Program-made: the position numbers and the translations under genes
The notes under the pieces: generated by a model
Seen by the model: the letters and a program-made list of their open reading frames with translations, nothing else
The model's database searches: none
What the model was told of the DNA's origin: nothing
Source of the DNA: Lactarius indigo
Taxonomy: Eukaryota > Basidiomycota > Agaricomycetes > Russulales > Russulaceae
DNA length: 64,000 bases
Assembly: GCA_025766275.1 (NCBI GenBank)
Contig: JAFKAC010000087.1
Coordinates: 180,539-244,538, forward strand
Direction: 5' to 3'
Part shown: in pieces, positions 43,825 to 56,731 of the stretch
How positions within the stretch are numbered: the first letter of the stretch is position 1
Layout of the letters: each line of letters begins with the position of its first letter

Positions 43825-45364
43825 ATGACTTTACAAGAGTCTGCGCTTCTCAACGCGAACGGCATATCCCTGCCCACTGCAGGGGCTCAAGTGCTCAAAA
43901 ATGGCCCATCCTCTAGCCCGTCCGACATCGATGTGTGTCAGATCAGACTGTAACAAACTAGATCTATGCTCATCTTCATCAGCCTTCCCAACTCACAATC
44001 ACGCTTTCAGCGACACTGAAACAACTGCCTGATCCCGAGATTTTGGTATTTGGAGAGGTGAGGTACGCCGAATCTTTATGATCGCAATAACTCAAAGTTG
44101 CCTTAGGTCATGACAGACCATATGCTATACATGGACTTTGCTCCAGAACGCGGGTGGTCTCCACCACAAATCAAGCCGTATGGCCCTCTCAGCCTTGACC
44201 CTGCCTGCTCGTGCTTCCAGTACTGCCCCAGCGTTTTTGAAGGCATGAAGGTTTGTCTCCCCATGTTCACCCGTTTGGCGGGCAAATGTCCAATCACCCA
44301 CAGGCATACCTGGGACCTGACGGCACCCCACGTCTGTTCCGACCTCAGCTGAATATGGAGCGGATGGCACGTTCAGCTGAACGTGTTGCTCTTCCAGTAA
44401 GCGCCACCCTTTCCTTCTTTGTCTCTACTGACATCCGTTCGCCATGCTTCCAGCCGTTTGACGCAGACGCCCTGCTTATCCTCATCAGGCGTCTCGTTGC
44501 AATCGAGGCGCGCTGGATTCCTCGGGCGCGAGGGTGCAGCCTATACATCCGACCCACTCTTATCGGCACTCGACCCTCGCTCGGCGTCTCGGCGTCAACA
44601 CACGCAGCACTCTACGTCATACTCTCCCCGACGGGCCCGTACATCCGCGACCCCAACGGCAAGGGCCTCTCCCTGCTCGCCATGAGCGACCAGATACGCG
44701 CGTGGCCTGGCGGCACAGGCGGTTTCAAACTCGGGCTGAACTACGCGGGGGGCTTCCCCGCACAGCGCGTCGCGGCTGCGCTTGGCTACCAACAAATGCT
44801 CTGGGTGCTCGGCGAGACGGTCGCAGAGGCGGGCGCCATGAACGTATTTGCCGTGTTCGAGCGTCCCGACGGGGGTGAGCGCTACTCGCATTCCGATCGC
44901 ATGCGCCTTTTGCTTATTCGTACCCCGCAGAACTCGACGTCGTCACACCCCCGCTAGATGGCACGATCCTTCCCGGCGTAACGCGCGCCTCGGTTCTCGC
45001 CCTGCTCTCACACCACCCTCCCACTGTCGCGCTCCCGCAGTTGCCTGCGCACGCGCGTATCCGCACCGCCGAGCGCACGCTGACCATGTCAGAGCTCTTT
45101 GCGGCATCAGCGGCGGGCACGCTCCGGGAGGTCTTCTGCGTCGGCACCGCGGCCGTCGTCATCCCCGCGGCGCGCATCGGGTGGCGGCGGCCGCGTCCCG
45201 GCGCGAAGGATGGGGAGGAACCGGAGGTGGTGGACATTGTGCTACCTGCGGCGGGCGAGCAGGGCAGCCTTGCGCAGGCACTCTGGCAGCGCCTCGTGGA
45301 TATCCAGGAGGGGCGCGTCGAGTGGGAGGGGTGGGGCGTCACGTGCGGAGCCTCTGGTGCCTGA
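43825..45364 (+). CDS. Branched-chain amino acid aminotransferase
   Basis: PLP-dependent enzyme interconverting Leu, Ile and Val with their 2-oxo acids. Six exons (43825-43932, 43983-44057, 44107-44250, 44304-44396, 44454-44874, 44931-45364) give 1275 nt and 424 aa with all phases matching. Fold-IV aminotransferase landmarks: MTDHML, FEGMKAYLG, the PLP Lys at K232 in GGFKLGLNYA, the YIRPTLIGT segment, and the late GTAAVVIPA cofactor-binding loop (CVGTAAVV). The N-terminus is short and not clearly an amphipathic mitochondrial presequence, so location is undecided between cytosol and mitochondrion. It lies 205 bp after eL8 on the same strand. No frameshift seen. Confidence 0.93.
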
Positions 45365-45992
45365 CGCTAATGGGCTGAGCGCTTTTCCCTCATTTTCCCA
45401 CAAAAAAGGCGGCATGGTGCCGCATCGTGTCACTAGTGGGTGGGGATACGACCGCTAGCCACAGTGAAGCATAACGTGAAAATTATTGTATATCAACCAT
45501 ATGTCTTCGGACGACGATCTTTTTTATATATTTAGGAAACTAGTGCACTAGTCCGCATAGAGGGGTTATCTGCATACGTATACACAGACCTGCCCGAGCG
45601 CGGGCCACAGTTCTGGATTGTATTGATGAGAATTTAGTTTATAGCGCAATCAATGTGAGACGAGATCGCTTGGGTCATCTCTTTGTCCCAGCTGCTATAC
45701 TGTTCATTCAGTAGCATAGAACATATCGGCCTTGTGATGGGCAATGGACCAGCTGGTTGATAGCCCCGTTGCACGCGGGCACATTCCACGATCATCCTTA
45801 ATCAGCTTGACTCGCATCCAGTCCGAACCCCTCATCATTGAACAACATCGTGCCGGTGACCCGTACGACGCGACACCTATGATAGTTGGGCCCTTGTGCG
45901 TACTTCTACGGACGGGCAGTAAGTCCCGAAGCCATTTCAAAACAAACCCGACCAACTTACTCACAGACTACTCCCGTCTATGCACTATAATG
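45365..45992. other. Intergenic, no gene seen
   Basis: AT-rich near 45480-45540. No conserved frame or repeat recognised. Confidence 0.4.
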
Positions 45993-47830
45993 AACGACAT
46001 TCACCTGCCTCTCCGGGGCGATCTGTTTTTACCTCCGCACCTTCACGGCCACCTGGAGTGCTTTCGCAGACATCTCGTAATATGGCATCCACTGCTCTCG
46101 TCTCGACGTCGAGAACAACGCCTTGTAAAATTGTTCGGCCGGGTCCCGTCCATCTTCATCCACCATCGCCCACATCCTCTCAACCACGCTCCAGAACCCG
46201 CAGCACTGTACCACAATCGCAAGGTGCAGTGCCTTGTCGAGGGTTCTTCCTTCAGACGTCCCGGCTGTGTGATGAGTCGAGAGAAACGCGAATCCAGCGG
46301 AGGGGAGATGGGAGCGCACGATCTCGAGCAGCGTGAGGCCCTCCCCTCCATAAAGCTCGAATCCAGCTTCAAATGGCTTTCCGGCCTTCGGTGTATCATG
46401 ACACGCAAAGTTAGCAGATTGGCGGTGATGGAAGCCCTCGATGACCACAGCGGGTCTTATGGCTTCTGATATTAGGCTTAACATCTTGATATTGAGAGCC
46501 TGGACAACCTGGATCTCACCCTCCCACAGTCGAAGAAATGGGCTACAAGGAACAGGGAATGTGTATCCGAGGGTCGCGAATTGAAATCGCGATCACGAGA
46601 TCGAACGAGTGCGGACAGTGTTGGAGTATAGGGACAGACGTAGAAAGCTGTTCTGGTACTTTCAGCTGACGGAGTCTGTCGATGACGGGTTTACCAATGA
46701 GCCCGTAGAGCTCTGCGAGTGGAGGCTAGAGTTTGGTTGGAATCGAGCTCGTCGAGGCCAAAAATTCATCCTTAAATTGCGCGATGATATAAACTGTGAG
46801 GGGTCAGGATGAGAGAGGGACTTGTGTCGTGAAAAATGATCAAATGTCAGAACGCCAGCGGGAGTGGTTTATTATAATGACGGGATTTAAAGAGGCGGCA
46901 GAACGGAGTGCATTAAATGATGGAGATGTCAGGAAACTGCCAAAGCCTAGAAAGGCCTGGATTGGTCGTCTTCGTTCTCCCTAAAGGATACTGCTGGTCG
47001 AGAGGACGATGATTTGCTGGAATGTGCTTCGGGGCCCTCGATGGATCGTAAGTAACGAAAACGCCACTTCACATTGGTTTCCAAGGCAAAAGCAGTAAAT
47101 GGGCGAGAAGGTAGTTCAGTAGCAGATGAACTGAGAAGGAATGGGTGCGATACATTTTTCCTTTGAGTATTCTGGGGAACATTGCTAGCTTCGTCGCAAA
47201 CTGTTGAGCTAGAGGTGCAAATTCATCCTGATTGTCTCCAGGGGGACTAGAAGTGATAATCTCATCAAGAGTGGACGTAGCTCCCTCATAACCATCGTTC
47301 GCAAAGTCATTTAATAGCGGACGTTGAGAGGGATGTCAAGGACGAAGCGAACCTGGAGCGGGTCTAGCTTGTGCGTCCTCGCTGCTCGCATGCACACGAC
47401 CACTTGATCCAATGGCTGATCTAGGACCCCCGCATCGATCCTAGACGAAACTGCCCTTGCCAACTATGTGCCTGGTGCGGGTGGCGTCGGCGTCGCCTAC
47501 AGACATATCCAAGGTGAGTTCGCGGCTGAGGACCACCATCTCCCTGATGTCCTGCATCACGTTTCCAACCTCCAACTTTACTTGAAAGGCCAACGCGTCC
47601 ACAAGAAATGTCGTGACTAGATGGTATGGGAACCCGAATGATTCGCAAGGCTGGTCTTGAAGATGGTGGAGGTATTTGGCTGCATGAATGGCGTCCTCAC
47701 GCTGCTTGAGCAATTCTGAGCGCTTGAGAAGTGCAGAGGCGAGGACGAACAAAGCTTGAAGCTTGAAGAATCATTGGGCCGTGCTCCAGCCAAGAACTGG
47801 GGTAGTGAAAGTCTCGATTTGGTCAAATTA
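45993..47830 (-). pseudogene. Relic of a TPR/CHAT-domain gene
   Basis: Two blocks in the right order on the minus strand. The upstream block (about 47450-47750) encodes LLKQREDAIHAAKYLHHLQDQ and LVTTFLVDALAFQVKLE, like the helical repeat part of agaricomycete TPR/CHAT proteins. The downstream block (45993-46484) encodes a CHAT C-terminus: RTLDKALHLAIVVQCCGF, SVVERMWAMVDEDG, EQFYKALFS, and after a stop or frameshift the ending VNVVHYSA. CHAT is a caspase-like protease fold. Here the position of the usual Cys (FLSACHTA) reads FLSTHHTA, so the catalytic Cys is absent. The link between the blocks (46485-47450) is not readable. Normal family members are far longer, so this is a decayed remnant. 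Confidence 0.6.
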
Positions 47831-49345
47831 TCATTTGACTGGTCGAGGTCCTTCCCTTGATTCGACGGCGTGTGTCGCTATACCCAGACAAGGACATAAA
47901 AAGGGCGAAGAGGATCAGATCGAGATGGTGTAGAGAGAAAATGCTTAGAAAACGCGAAGAGGGTGTCAATTTCATGAGTAGATCCTGTGGGAAATTGGTT
48001 GAGACACAGCCACTGGAAGTACGGAACGGGGTATCAGGGACTTGCCTAGTGTCAGCTATGCTTGAAGCCTACTCTCGCAGGTTGGCGAGGCCAAATAAAG
48101 ACGGAAGTCACAAAAGGGTCCCGTTTAGATGGCCACGATTCAGGCCCTGCTGGTAACACGCTTGGAAACGCCAACACACCATCACGCGCGTCAAATAGAA
48201 GCGATACAAGGAAACAGAACACGTCTTCACACGCCGACTGTAGGTGTGCTCTCACAGCCCACATACACGGAAACGGGCCCGGGAATTTCCACCAAAGATA
48301 GCACTGGCGCCGGCCCAACGTGCGACAGGCTAGGACGACCACTGGCAGGGGCAGTGGCTTGAGCCTATGCGGCCAACATGATGATCACACGAGGACGGGG
48401 CCTACAGAGGGTATCCACTTTAGGTGGCCCTACACTAGGGCAATATAACCCAATAGGACCCCGGTACTAGTCCCCTGATTTAGTACGAGGGGTGATAAAG
48501 TTTGTTGCAGGACAGTGCAATTATGGGCGGGCGCAAAAGGGTGGCGCATAAACCCGGTAAGTGCATCAGCCTGAGCGCCCTGAGGACAGCAAACTGCGGC
48601 CCGCAGCAATGGGGACATTTGTGAATATGGGTCTGTGTTGAACGCCTAGTGGCCTGGTTGCAGAGCTGTTGACGATACCATGGATGGCCATGGTTGTTCG
48701 TTTAATGTGAATGGGAGGAATCCGAATCGTTGGCGCCAGCGCTATACCATGGTAGGCAGCAATTGGATCGCGAGCGCCTGCCAGCGAGACCATCGTAATA
48801 TCTATTTTTTCCAGGAGCCTTCCAGTTGCAATTGTCAGGTCTGTTCCCAAAAGTTTGTGTAATCTGGAGTGTTGTAAGCCTAAATTATGGGATTTGCGTT
48901 CGAACCAAAGAACTAGCAGTTGTTCGAACACAAATTGATGATTTCTTCTGTCTCGATTTTTAGCAAAATTTGTACGGTAAGTATACTACGCAAGATTTTA
49001 CAATAAACGCGCGAAAAGGGGATTACATCTCGATCGATGTCAAGAAAATAAAAACAGGGAGAGAAATGAAGTAACGTCACAGTGACGCTGAAAGAAAAGG
49101 CAGACCTCTGTCCAAGAATTTGAATATTCTAAAAAGAGCAGCCAGGGGGGGTATGTGGAGAGGAAGGGGACAGCGACGTCCGCAAAAGTTCGAGCTGGCC
49201 AGTAAGGAAAAGCTGGGACTGGGAACAACTGATAAGAATAACAATACATCCTCCCAAGTGCGCGGCACAAGGAGGAAATCAATATAAAAAGTATAAAGTC
49301 GTCAGCAAAAAAAAATATAAAGAAAAGAAAGTATGAAGAAAATCG
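47831..49345. other. Intergenic, no gene seen
   Basis: Several short open stretches on both strands, none with conserved character. About 48390-48640 has a repeat-like GC-rich look but no boundaries I can define. The end, about 49000-49345, is probably the DOT1 3' UTR. Confidence 0.35.
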
Positions 49346-51823
49346 TCATCTACTCCGCGTTGAGCGGGTGCTCCTCGACGCTTCGAAGCGCGCGCGCACG
49401 TCCGCATACCCGGCGCGGTCGACACGATGCACGTAGAACTTGCCCGTGCCAGACGCCCACGAGACGTCCATTGAGCGATAGTCGTGCACCGACACGTCCA
49501 AGATCGCGCTAATGTCGTCTACGTTGCGTTCTGTCACTGCGCGCCCACCACCCACGACAAACGGCTCGAGCGAGATGACCAGGGCGCCTTCCTTCAGGTC
49601 GAGGAATTTCGGCCGGATCGCCTCGTTGACTGTACAAAAATATCGCTTTAGTCCCGAGACCAAGAGGTGAACAAAATGGGAGGGGGAACTTACGCTTCTC
49701 GCCGAAAACCTTGTTATTCACAAGTACGACGTCTGCGCGGGCCATGAGCTCGTTCACGCGCGAGCTCTCGAGCATGTTTGCATGTTCGAGCTCGACATCA
49801 CCCATGCGCACGCCCCACTCCCCGCGCGCATCCTCATCTGGGGCGCGCTGCTCACATGCCATTTCCGCAGGCTTCCCCATCAGCTCGACGCCAATGCAGA
49901 GCAGCCACTCTGCAGCGCGGCTTGCAGCACGACGTTGCCGACTCCGCTACCGAGGTCGAGCAGGAGCGTGCCGGGACGTGCGCGGCGGGGACAATAGACG
50001 AGAGACGAGCGACGGCATGAGCTCGCCGTAGACCGAGTCGGAGAACGCTTGATAGTGGTTGAGCTCGTGAGTGCGGGGGCCGACTGAGCGTTGGTATGTT
50101 TCCTCGACGATGCGTAGTGCGACTGCGCGACGGGAACACGGTCGCGCTCCAGCCAGCCACGGCGGCACGAAGCGCATTAGGTTGTGGCGGCGCAAAAGCA
50201 TCCGATGGGAGGGCGGGTACTTGAGCATGCGTAGAAGCGCGTTAATAGAATCTAGAGTGCGCATAAAGAGTGGCCCGTCGCAAAGTGCAACTGCACGGCG
50301 CAGCATCCGCAGGTGGTCGTCGCTAGAGTGTCCTCGTTCTCCGCGGGAACGATATCCTGTGGAAGGGTTCCAAAAAAAGAGCGTTGTTTGGGGGTGAGAT
50401 AATCTGTAAAAACATTAGGATAGTGCTGATTTTGGGATGGCGACTCACGCTCTATAATGGTATATAACGTCCGTTCTAAATCTAGGATGGGACTATAGTG
50501 ATCCTTGTCCTTGGGAGCTAGAAGGATGTAGCTGAGCAGTGTTAGCATCGAAAGGCAATGAACGAGTTCGTCCATGACGTCTGGCAAAAGGGGGGATGCG
50601 GCAAGGAGAATATATAAAATGGAAAGAGCAATCAGAACAAAAAAAGGCGCGAATGCAGAAAATTTGGGCTGGGCGGCTATTGGTCATCAGTGCACAAGAC
50701 CGGCTTCAGCTTCATAAAGACGTTGGTGTAGAGCTTTGTGGCGCGGGCGTGGGAAGAAATGCAGTGCATATGAGAACTCGGACGATCGGGCCGACCAAGT
50801 GATGTTGATGAGAACGCATGCCAAGATGCAATGTGGATCAAGGGTGGCGGCAGAGGAAGTAAGAGGCATGCTGGGCATGCGACATCAGTGAAGCAGCGGT
50901 TTAGCACCGCACACGGGGATTCAGGGCGGAGATGAGGTACTGGCGGCGAGCACGAACCATCAAAGCACAGCACACGAGTCTGATGGTCGGACGTGATACA
51001 CGCAGGAAGAGTCATCAAGGGGTGTGTACAGTGGCTACACAAAGAATGGAAGGAGGAGGCATTGCCAGACGCCATGGACGGAGGGAGTTAGGGGGGAATA
51101 CGTACCGTTCTGTGGCACCAGAGTTAGGAAATTCGAGTTCGCCAACGGGGTAATCTGTTGGGTGTGGGTCGAAGGACTTGTCGTGAGGGTCATCGGGATT
51201 CTTGAAATCTGGGCAAGAAAAATAAATGTGAACATGACTGGAAGCGAAAACGGGAAATGGGGGAAGAGAGAACGGAACGGACATCGAACATAAGACTTCA
51301 TGAGCCTGAGAACGACCTTTTCGCTGCTCAGGAAGGAGTCATCTAGCACTGCGTCGTCGTGAATGTGGCATTCACGCGGGATGGGCTCGTCGGTGGTAGG
51401 AAGGACAGAGGAAGAGCGAGATCTGCTGCGCGTGGAGGGAGCGAGTGATGTAGGCGGGGATGATCGGTTACGCGTCGATGAGCGTGAAGAAGAAATGGAG
51501 GAGGCGATCGATGACTCGCGTGAACATGATGAGGATGGTGGGGGAGTCGCGTCACTATGTTCGGATGAGCGAGCACGCTTGGAACATCGTTCGTTGAGTT
51601 GTCGAGTAGAACTTCTCTTGGCAGGAGGGTTGGTGGAGGGGGCTACTCGGGATTGGGGCTTGTTGTGTACGTTGAGTACAGGGGTGGGTGTTGACCGTGT
51701 GACCTGGGGTGGCACAGCTACGACGCGTGTTTTGACAGCGACCGAGGGTACATGAGAGGAAGAGGAAGACTTTGGGAAGAAATGAAAGGGGATTTGAGGA
51801 GGATGAGCTGATGCGACCTGCAT
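49346..51823 (-). CDS. DOT1: DOT1 histone H3-K79 methyltransferase
   Basis: SAM-dependent, non-SET methyltransferase of histone H3 lysine 79 in chromatin. Start taken at ATG 51821-51823. The N-terminal 170 residues are Ser/Arg-rich and disordered, as in fungal DOT1. The conserved part runs SSEKVVLRLMKSY, FKNPDDPHDKSFDPHPTDYP, ELEFPNSGATER, a 0.56-kb intron, LLAPKDKDHYSPILDLERTLYTII, RIVEETYQRSVGPRTHELN, YQAFSDSVYGELMP, the SAM-binding LLDLGSGVGNVVLQAAL, ADVVLVNNKVFGE (the catalytic NN-F loop), RPKFLDLKEGALVISLEPF, and ends shortly after FYVHRVDRAGYADV at 49346. At about 51285, 49990 and 49900 one base seems missing between otherwise perfect motifs, so the printed frame is broken. I read these as consensus errors. 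Confidence 0.85.
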
Positions 51824-52599
51824 AACGGTATGTCTCCAATCTGAATCGAGAGAGAGAACAAGGGCAGTCAACCAAGCTTTGCGGTGACGCTCCTAAGACC
51901 TAAGCCGATGTGTCACGTGTATCGAAAAAAAAAATAATGCGATGCAAATGACGCAAAACACATTCACCTCCGGTCACAGCACCGGCCAAACATTTCACCG
52001 ACTCGGACTCCGGACTCAACCAACTCAACTGCTGTGACCGTCCCTATTCCTCGCTGTTCCTGTTCCTTGTATCCCTCAGCCCAGAGCAACGCGTCTCCGC
52101 AGTGCACACGCGCCTATCTTAACACCCCACACTCTCCATCTCATCTCCGACCTTTCCTTATATATTGCTTGGTGAGTCGGTGACTCATCAAACCGCTGAC
52201 ATCACGACCATGACTACTGCCGACCAACGGGTTGTTTGGCGTAATCGGGCTTCCGATTCGTGTTTCCATGGGCGTTTTCGGTTCAGGATTTTTTACTTTT
52301 ACCTCGTTTATCTTGGGGAAGCGGCAGGCCCCGGGAAAGTTTCCACATCCAGCCCAGCTGTCTCACGATGAAAGTTATTCCCACCCTCGAGCTTAGATCG
52401 GTGACTGCTCCCTCGGTCACACGCTAGGACGTCGATAAAGGGTTCTTCGTCACTTGCAGCGACCTCAACCTCATTCTGCGACTGGTTGCAAATCTACCTC
52501 GAGCTCATAATCAGGCGTTTTATTTTTACTGTAAGTTACTGCAAGGACTACACGTGTCGATCAGGCTCAAATGACTCAGAACCCGCAGACCGGCGCTAA
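51824..52599. other. Intergenic, no gene seen
   Basis: Upstream region of DOT1. No conserved frame seen. Confidence 0.4.
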
Positions 52600-52763
52600 T
52601 CCCACGGATAACTCGAGATTCGGGATTTCCGTCAGTGGCATCGTCGTCGTGGCTAGGCCAGCATTCTGTCCGACGAATGACTCATTTACACCATGTCAGA
52701 AAATAGGGTATACTATCTAATATTAAGTTTGCCTGTCCTAATTCTGGTTGCTAACACGAACGA

Positions 52764-54021
52764 ATTTCCGGGTTTATAACAAAGAATCGTTGCGAGCTGT
52801 GGGCCGATATCTTCCGAGCGCCCCTTCGGCACAGCGTCACCCACCGCGTTTTCCAATTTCGGGACCCTTCTTGCCAAAGTATCGCTCGCTTTCGAACCCC
52901 CACTGATCACCCGCTCTCACCCAGTTCCGAGCCCCTCCACATACCGTGCTAGCTCTGTGTCCACCGGCTCTCCAGATTTGGCATCTTGTTCTCATAAAGG
53001 TCCATGAACTTTGCCTCGAGTTCCTTGTGGTAGTCATGCACCCAGTTCATGGCGCCTTGGATGTCGGTCTTGTTGTGGTGCATGACGGTGGTGATTATGT
53101 TGTGGTTATCGTACCTCGTGCCTGCTCCAAGTGGTACGAAGTGATGTCCTACGGCCGGTACCCGACAATCAGTCTCAGAAAACGGCGGAAATATGTAGAT
53201 CTACATTGCTAAGTGAGATCATGTCAATGGACAAAATATGCAATTCTTCGATGACAGGGTGATGTACTGCCTCATCCGGGAGGTTCAAATCGAACTCGAA
53301 AACAGCAAAGCATGGCTTGGACGCGGTTGTGTCTCTTCTGATCGCTAGATATCTTGGATGTTCCTGATGTGCTTGTGAGTCCGATCTGCCACTTCCTGGA
53401 CTACGGCCTGAAGGTAGGCGCCAAATGTCTCGATGAACCGTTTCTGTGCCTGGACATTGGCTGTTTTGATTGCGAGCTCCCAGAACCTAGATCGATTTTC
53501 GCGTCAACTTAATGGCTCTAATGTCGACATTGTACCTCACTGTCTGGTAATTTCACCACCGACCCATTCGCCTTGGGGACGAGGTTTGTGTGGGTTGCGC
53601 AGAGCGTCCATGCCAATGTTGCCATGACCTGGACCTCATCTTCACTCGCTACGTCCGTGTACTCGTCAAAGACGAAGAGCATGTTTATCAGGTCGCAGCC
53701 GGTGCGTAGACGGGCTGTGCACCACGCGTGAGCAGAGCTCGACGTGTGGTCTGGTCTGTGCACCTACCCTTGTCATGCATTGGGTACGCAAGAGCTGCGA
53801 GGCGCTCTGGAAATAGGTGAGCATGACTTGGCACAACTACACGTAGTTGCTACTCGTACCAATGTCACAGCAATCGAAGGCCTCCTGAGCTTTAGGACTG
53901 AATGCCCCGAAGCTTCTCACCCACTCTGAAGACGCTGCTTTGACCTCGGCGTAGTGAGGATTGATCCTACGAGGCCATTTCCATTTATCGAGGTTGATTG
54001 GGATGTAATAACTTCAGGCAT
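52764..54021 (-). pseudogene. Sesquiterpene synthase copy A (frameshifted)
   Basis: Close relative of copy B with the same exon layout, from ATG 54019-54021 to about 52764. The metal-binding motif FDEYTD (near 53675) and the C-terminal block [16 protein letters not shown] are present, and the NSE-type motif survives as DITSYHLEQ. Compared with copy B I count at least seven single-base losses: after the start codons, near 53350, at about 53113, 53000, 52940, 52862 and 52835. No shared reading frame is left. Either it is a real pseudogene or part of the base losses are sequencing slips, as in its neighbours. Confidence 0.8.
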
Positions 54022-55739
54022 GGTAGCCTCTGTGGAATGGATGCGGCCGGTTTGGATGGGTATCTGGAGAAAGAAGTGGAATATTGGGATGAGGAGCTTG
54101 TATGGCGCGTCGTAGAACCGTCTTTAAACCCCTCAGCTTGGGTCCTTCCCCTATCTTGTTCACAACAAAATTGTTGTTTACGACACTACATTATGATACT
54201 GATTCCGACGAGAAAGGCCCCGGGTATGTCACGATTGATCGCGAAGCATGCCTGTTACTCGACGAGCGCGCTTTGCGTGGGATAGTTCCCTGCACCCAAA
54301 GAACTCGTTCTGCTCCGAGGATTACGAAGGATTCAGAAACCATGACGCGGGGCCTGATAACATTTGGTCCCGCCTCCCAAACGCATGGGCATTCACCGTG
54401 CACCATTTGTGTCCCCCGCACGGCCGAGACTGAAAAAAGCTCGTAACATTCTCGTAACCCCATAAGAGGACGAACAGAGGCTCCGCCAGTTGTTTTTTTT
54501 CATTTATCTGACTTTCAGTCTAGATCTAACATTCAAGTTTTTCGTGGTCCAAGTCCCGCTCAGCCTTGGCTCTACTCACGTATGCTGGTTAAACTTTAAC
54601 ATCTCCTTATTACACACAGCTGGGATTGGGATGTTGTATTCGTTGACACATAACTTCGTCCCGAGAAGACGTCGCTCGTAACGCACTATTTTACGAGTTG
54701 GAAAGGGGCTTGTGCTGACCGAACTGATCGGCGGTAGTGTAGTACGTGTGAACTTGCAATCAGCCCGGGACTTTGGCCCATGTGGCGGGGCAGAGTGAAA
54801 AACAACAAGTGAGAAGCGCGCCCAGAGGAGCAGCTCTTTTTTGAGACACAAGTGGATGCCTTCCCGCAACGATTTAGTGCACAAATCATCTCCAAAGTTT
54901 AAAAATTGTGTTCATAGATCACGTTTGCGATGACCAAGCACGGTAGCCCAACGAAATGCCTGCACCAAACTCAAAAAACTGAGGAGGCCCCCCCCTCGCC
55001 AAACCTTGTCTTTCCCTCCAAATCCTAAATTCGGAAGTGGGAATTGAAATATGTCCGCTTTTGTCAAGTTTGGATCTGGATACATTCTTGTGGCTGAGCG
55101 GGCGACTACATAGGGAAAGGGATAACGTTTCCCATCTCAGAGAGGGGATGTAGATGCAAAGCATCGCAATCAGTTGTGCAGACTTCTGCACTGTGCAAAA
55201 ACACATGAATTTTCCCACTGTTCCTGAAAACACATCGCTTATGTATAACTAAGGCCGCGTACAGGTGCATCACTCAGGAACGTAAAAGAAGAGCTACTCT
55301 GCTCAATGGTGATCAACAGCGCAAGGGGTCGTTCCACGCGTTGCGAGACTTGCAGAGCTGGTCTTCTGTGTCGGGGTGTTGTGCTCGAGTACTTGAGTCA
55401 CTGAGGGTGCATAGGAGAGTGGAACATCCAGGTATGCAGGACCAAGGGCTGCTGACTTGGGGTTTGTTGATCCGAAGTACAAATGCGGACAAAACAGAAG
55501 TACGTTGCTATCAAATACCGACTCGGAGGTAACCCCTCTTTCCCACACAGGCACTGATTGTGGGGGTTGCGATCATTGATTACTCACGAAAACCCAACTC
55601 ACCAGCGTTCAAAACCAAAGACTCGGACGCCACTATCTACAGGGTCTGGAGGGTTTCTCTCCATGAAACTTACAGGACTTTCTCCGGTTCCACAAATACA
55701 CTCGTGTTGTGAAGAATGACACTAGTTCGAATTTGAAGC
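54022..55739. other. Intergenic within duplication unit A
   Basis: 54022-54480 resembles 57995-58400, the 5' flank of synthase B. The rest holds only short open stretches; I see no gene. Confidence 0.4.
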
Positions 55740-55960
55740 GCTATTGACAATTTGACATGGTCGAAGATAGAACTGGAGTCCACTTAAGCACCTCCTTCAT
55801 GAGACGTTACACAGGGGAGGAGTTTTGTCGGCAAGTGTAGGTAAGTTAGGCGGTCGTCTACTACTGTGACTTACGAGTTCGAGTTCGGCTTGTGCGAGCC
55901 ACTGAGCTTCTGGGTGACGTGTCGAAGGTAGATTGTGGTCGACGTGGATACGCCAGGATC
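55740..55960 (-). pseudogene. Cytochrome P450 relic A
   Basis: A small piece of a class II fungal P450 on the same strand as the synthase. RHPEAQWLAQAELELV matches the helix J region (HPEVQxxAQxEL), followed by LPTLADK and, after a one-base shift, MKEVLKWTPVLS, the start of helix K. The heme-binding Cys loop and the N-terminal anchor are not found nearby. Confidence 0.6.
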
Positions 55961-56731
55961 CGTACCAGTAGCCTAGAGGAATGCCAATTCCCCGGAATTC
56001 TTGATTAATTCCTCTGCGAGAATGTCTTCCTTCCCAGGAGCGCTGCTTGCGGCGTACGATCCTAAGCAGGTAGGGCGAAACACGGTACCGAGGTGCCATC
56101 ATTCTGGTGGTGTGTGATTGTAAACTCACGAATTGATACTCACAAAGATGACTGCGGGTTTTCCGGTTTCCTGGTTTCGACAACCCGGAGACCCAGAAAC
56201 AGGTCAATGACGTATCAAGCCAGGTCAGAGGCGGCTACGACCGGACTCGGGTTCGTGGGGGTGAGGAAATCTGGACCAAAATTCCCGCACACAGTGCCAC
56301 AATTCTCTTTGTGTGTTGTGTCCAGGAAGTTGGAAACACTAGACAAACAGTGGCACACGTGTGAGGAGAAACTTGCAAGGCAGTGACATGTAAACGGTAT
56401 ACACAACTTTGTCACGTGCGACGTCGCATTCGTGTTGCGGGGTCGCATGCGGCCACCGCCGTTCCCTCTTTTGCCGCCGGACAGGCTCTAGACCTACGGC
56501 GGATAACCCGAGATCCGTATCGTTCGTATCACCGTGCCGCAAACTCCGCCGTTTTCTTGTTCGCGTCGATCAGGATGTCCGTCAGCAGGCGTCGTGGTCG
56601 TGGCCAGGCCAGAAGTCATATTCTATCCGACGAATGGCTCATTACGACATGTCAAGAAAATAGGGTTATACTATCCATACTCAGTTTCCTGCACACTAAT
56701 TCTGGTCACTAACACGAACGAATTTCCGGGT

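Larger units (their letters stand above)
52600..56400. repeat. Tandem duplication unit A (terpene synthase + P450 relic)
   Basis: Aligns in order with 56490-59900. Both begin with GTCGTGG(C/T)(C/T)(A/G)GGCCAG and TCTGTCCGACGAATGACTCA-like sequence, then the synthase 3' end, the synthase, a shared 5' flank (CAGACAATTCTTCC-type sequence and AATTCAGAAACC runs), and the P450 fragment. Divergence is substantial, so the duplication is old. Confidence 0.7.

Noticed and set aside
54480..55700. A separate gene between synthase A and the P450 relic
   Set aside because: Only short stretches without conserved residues, and the matching interval in unit B is shorter and shows no shared frame.
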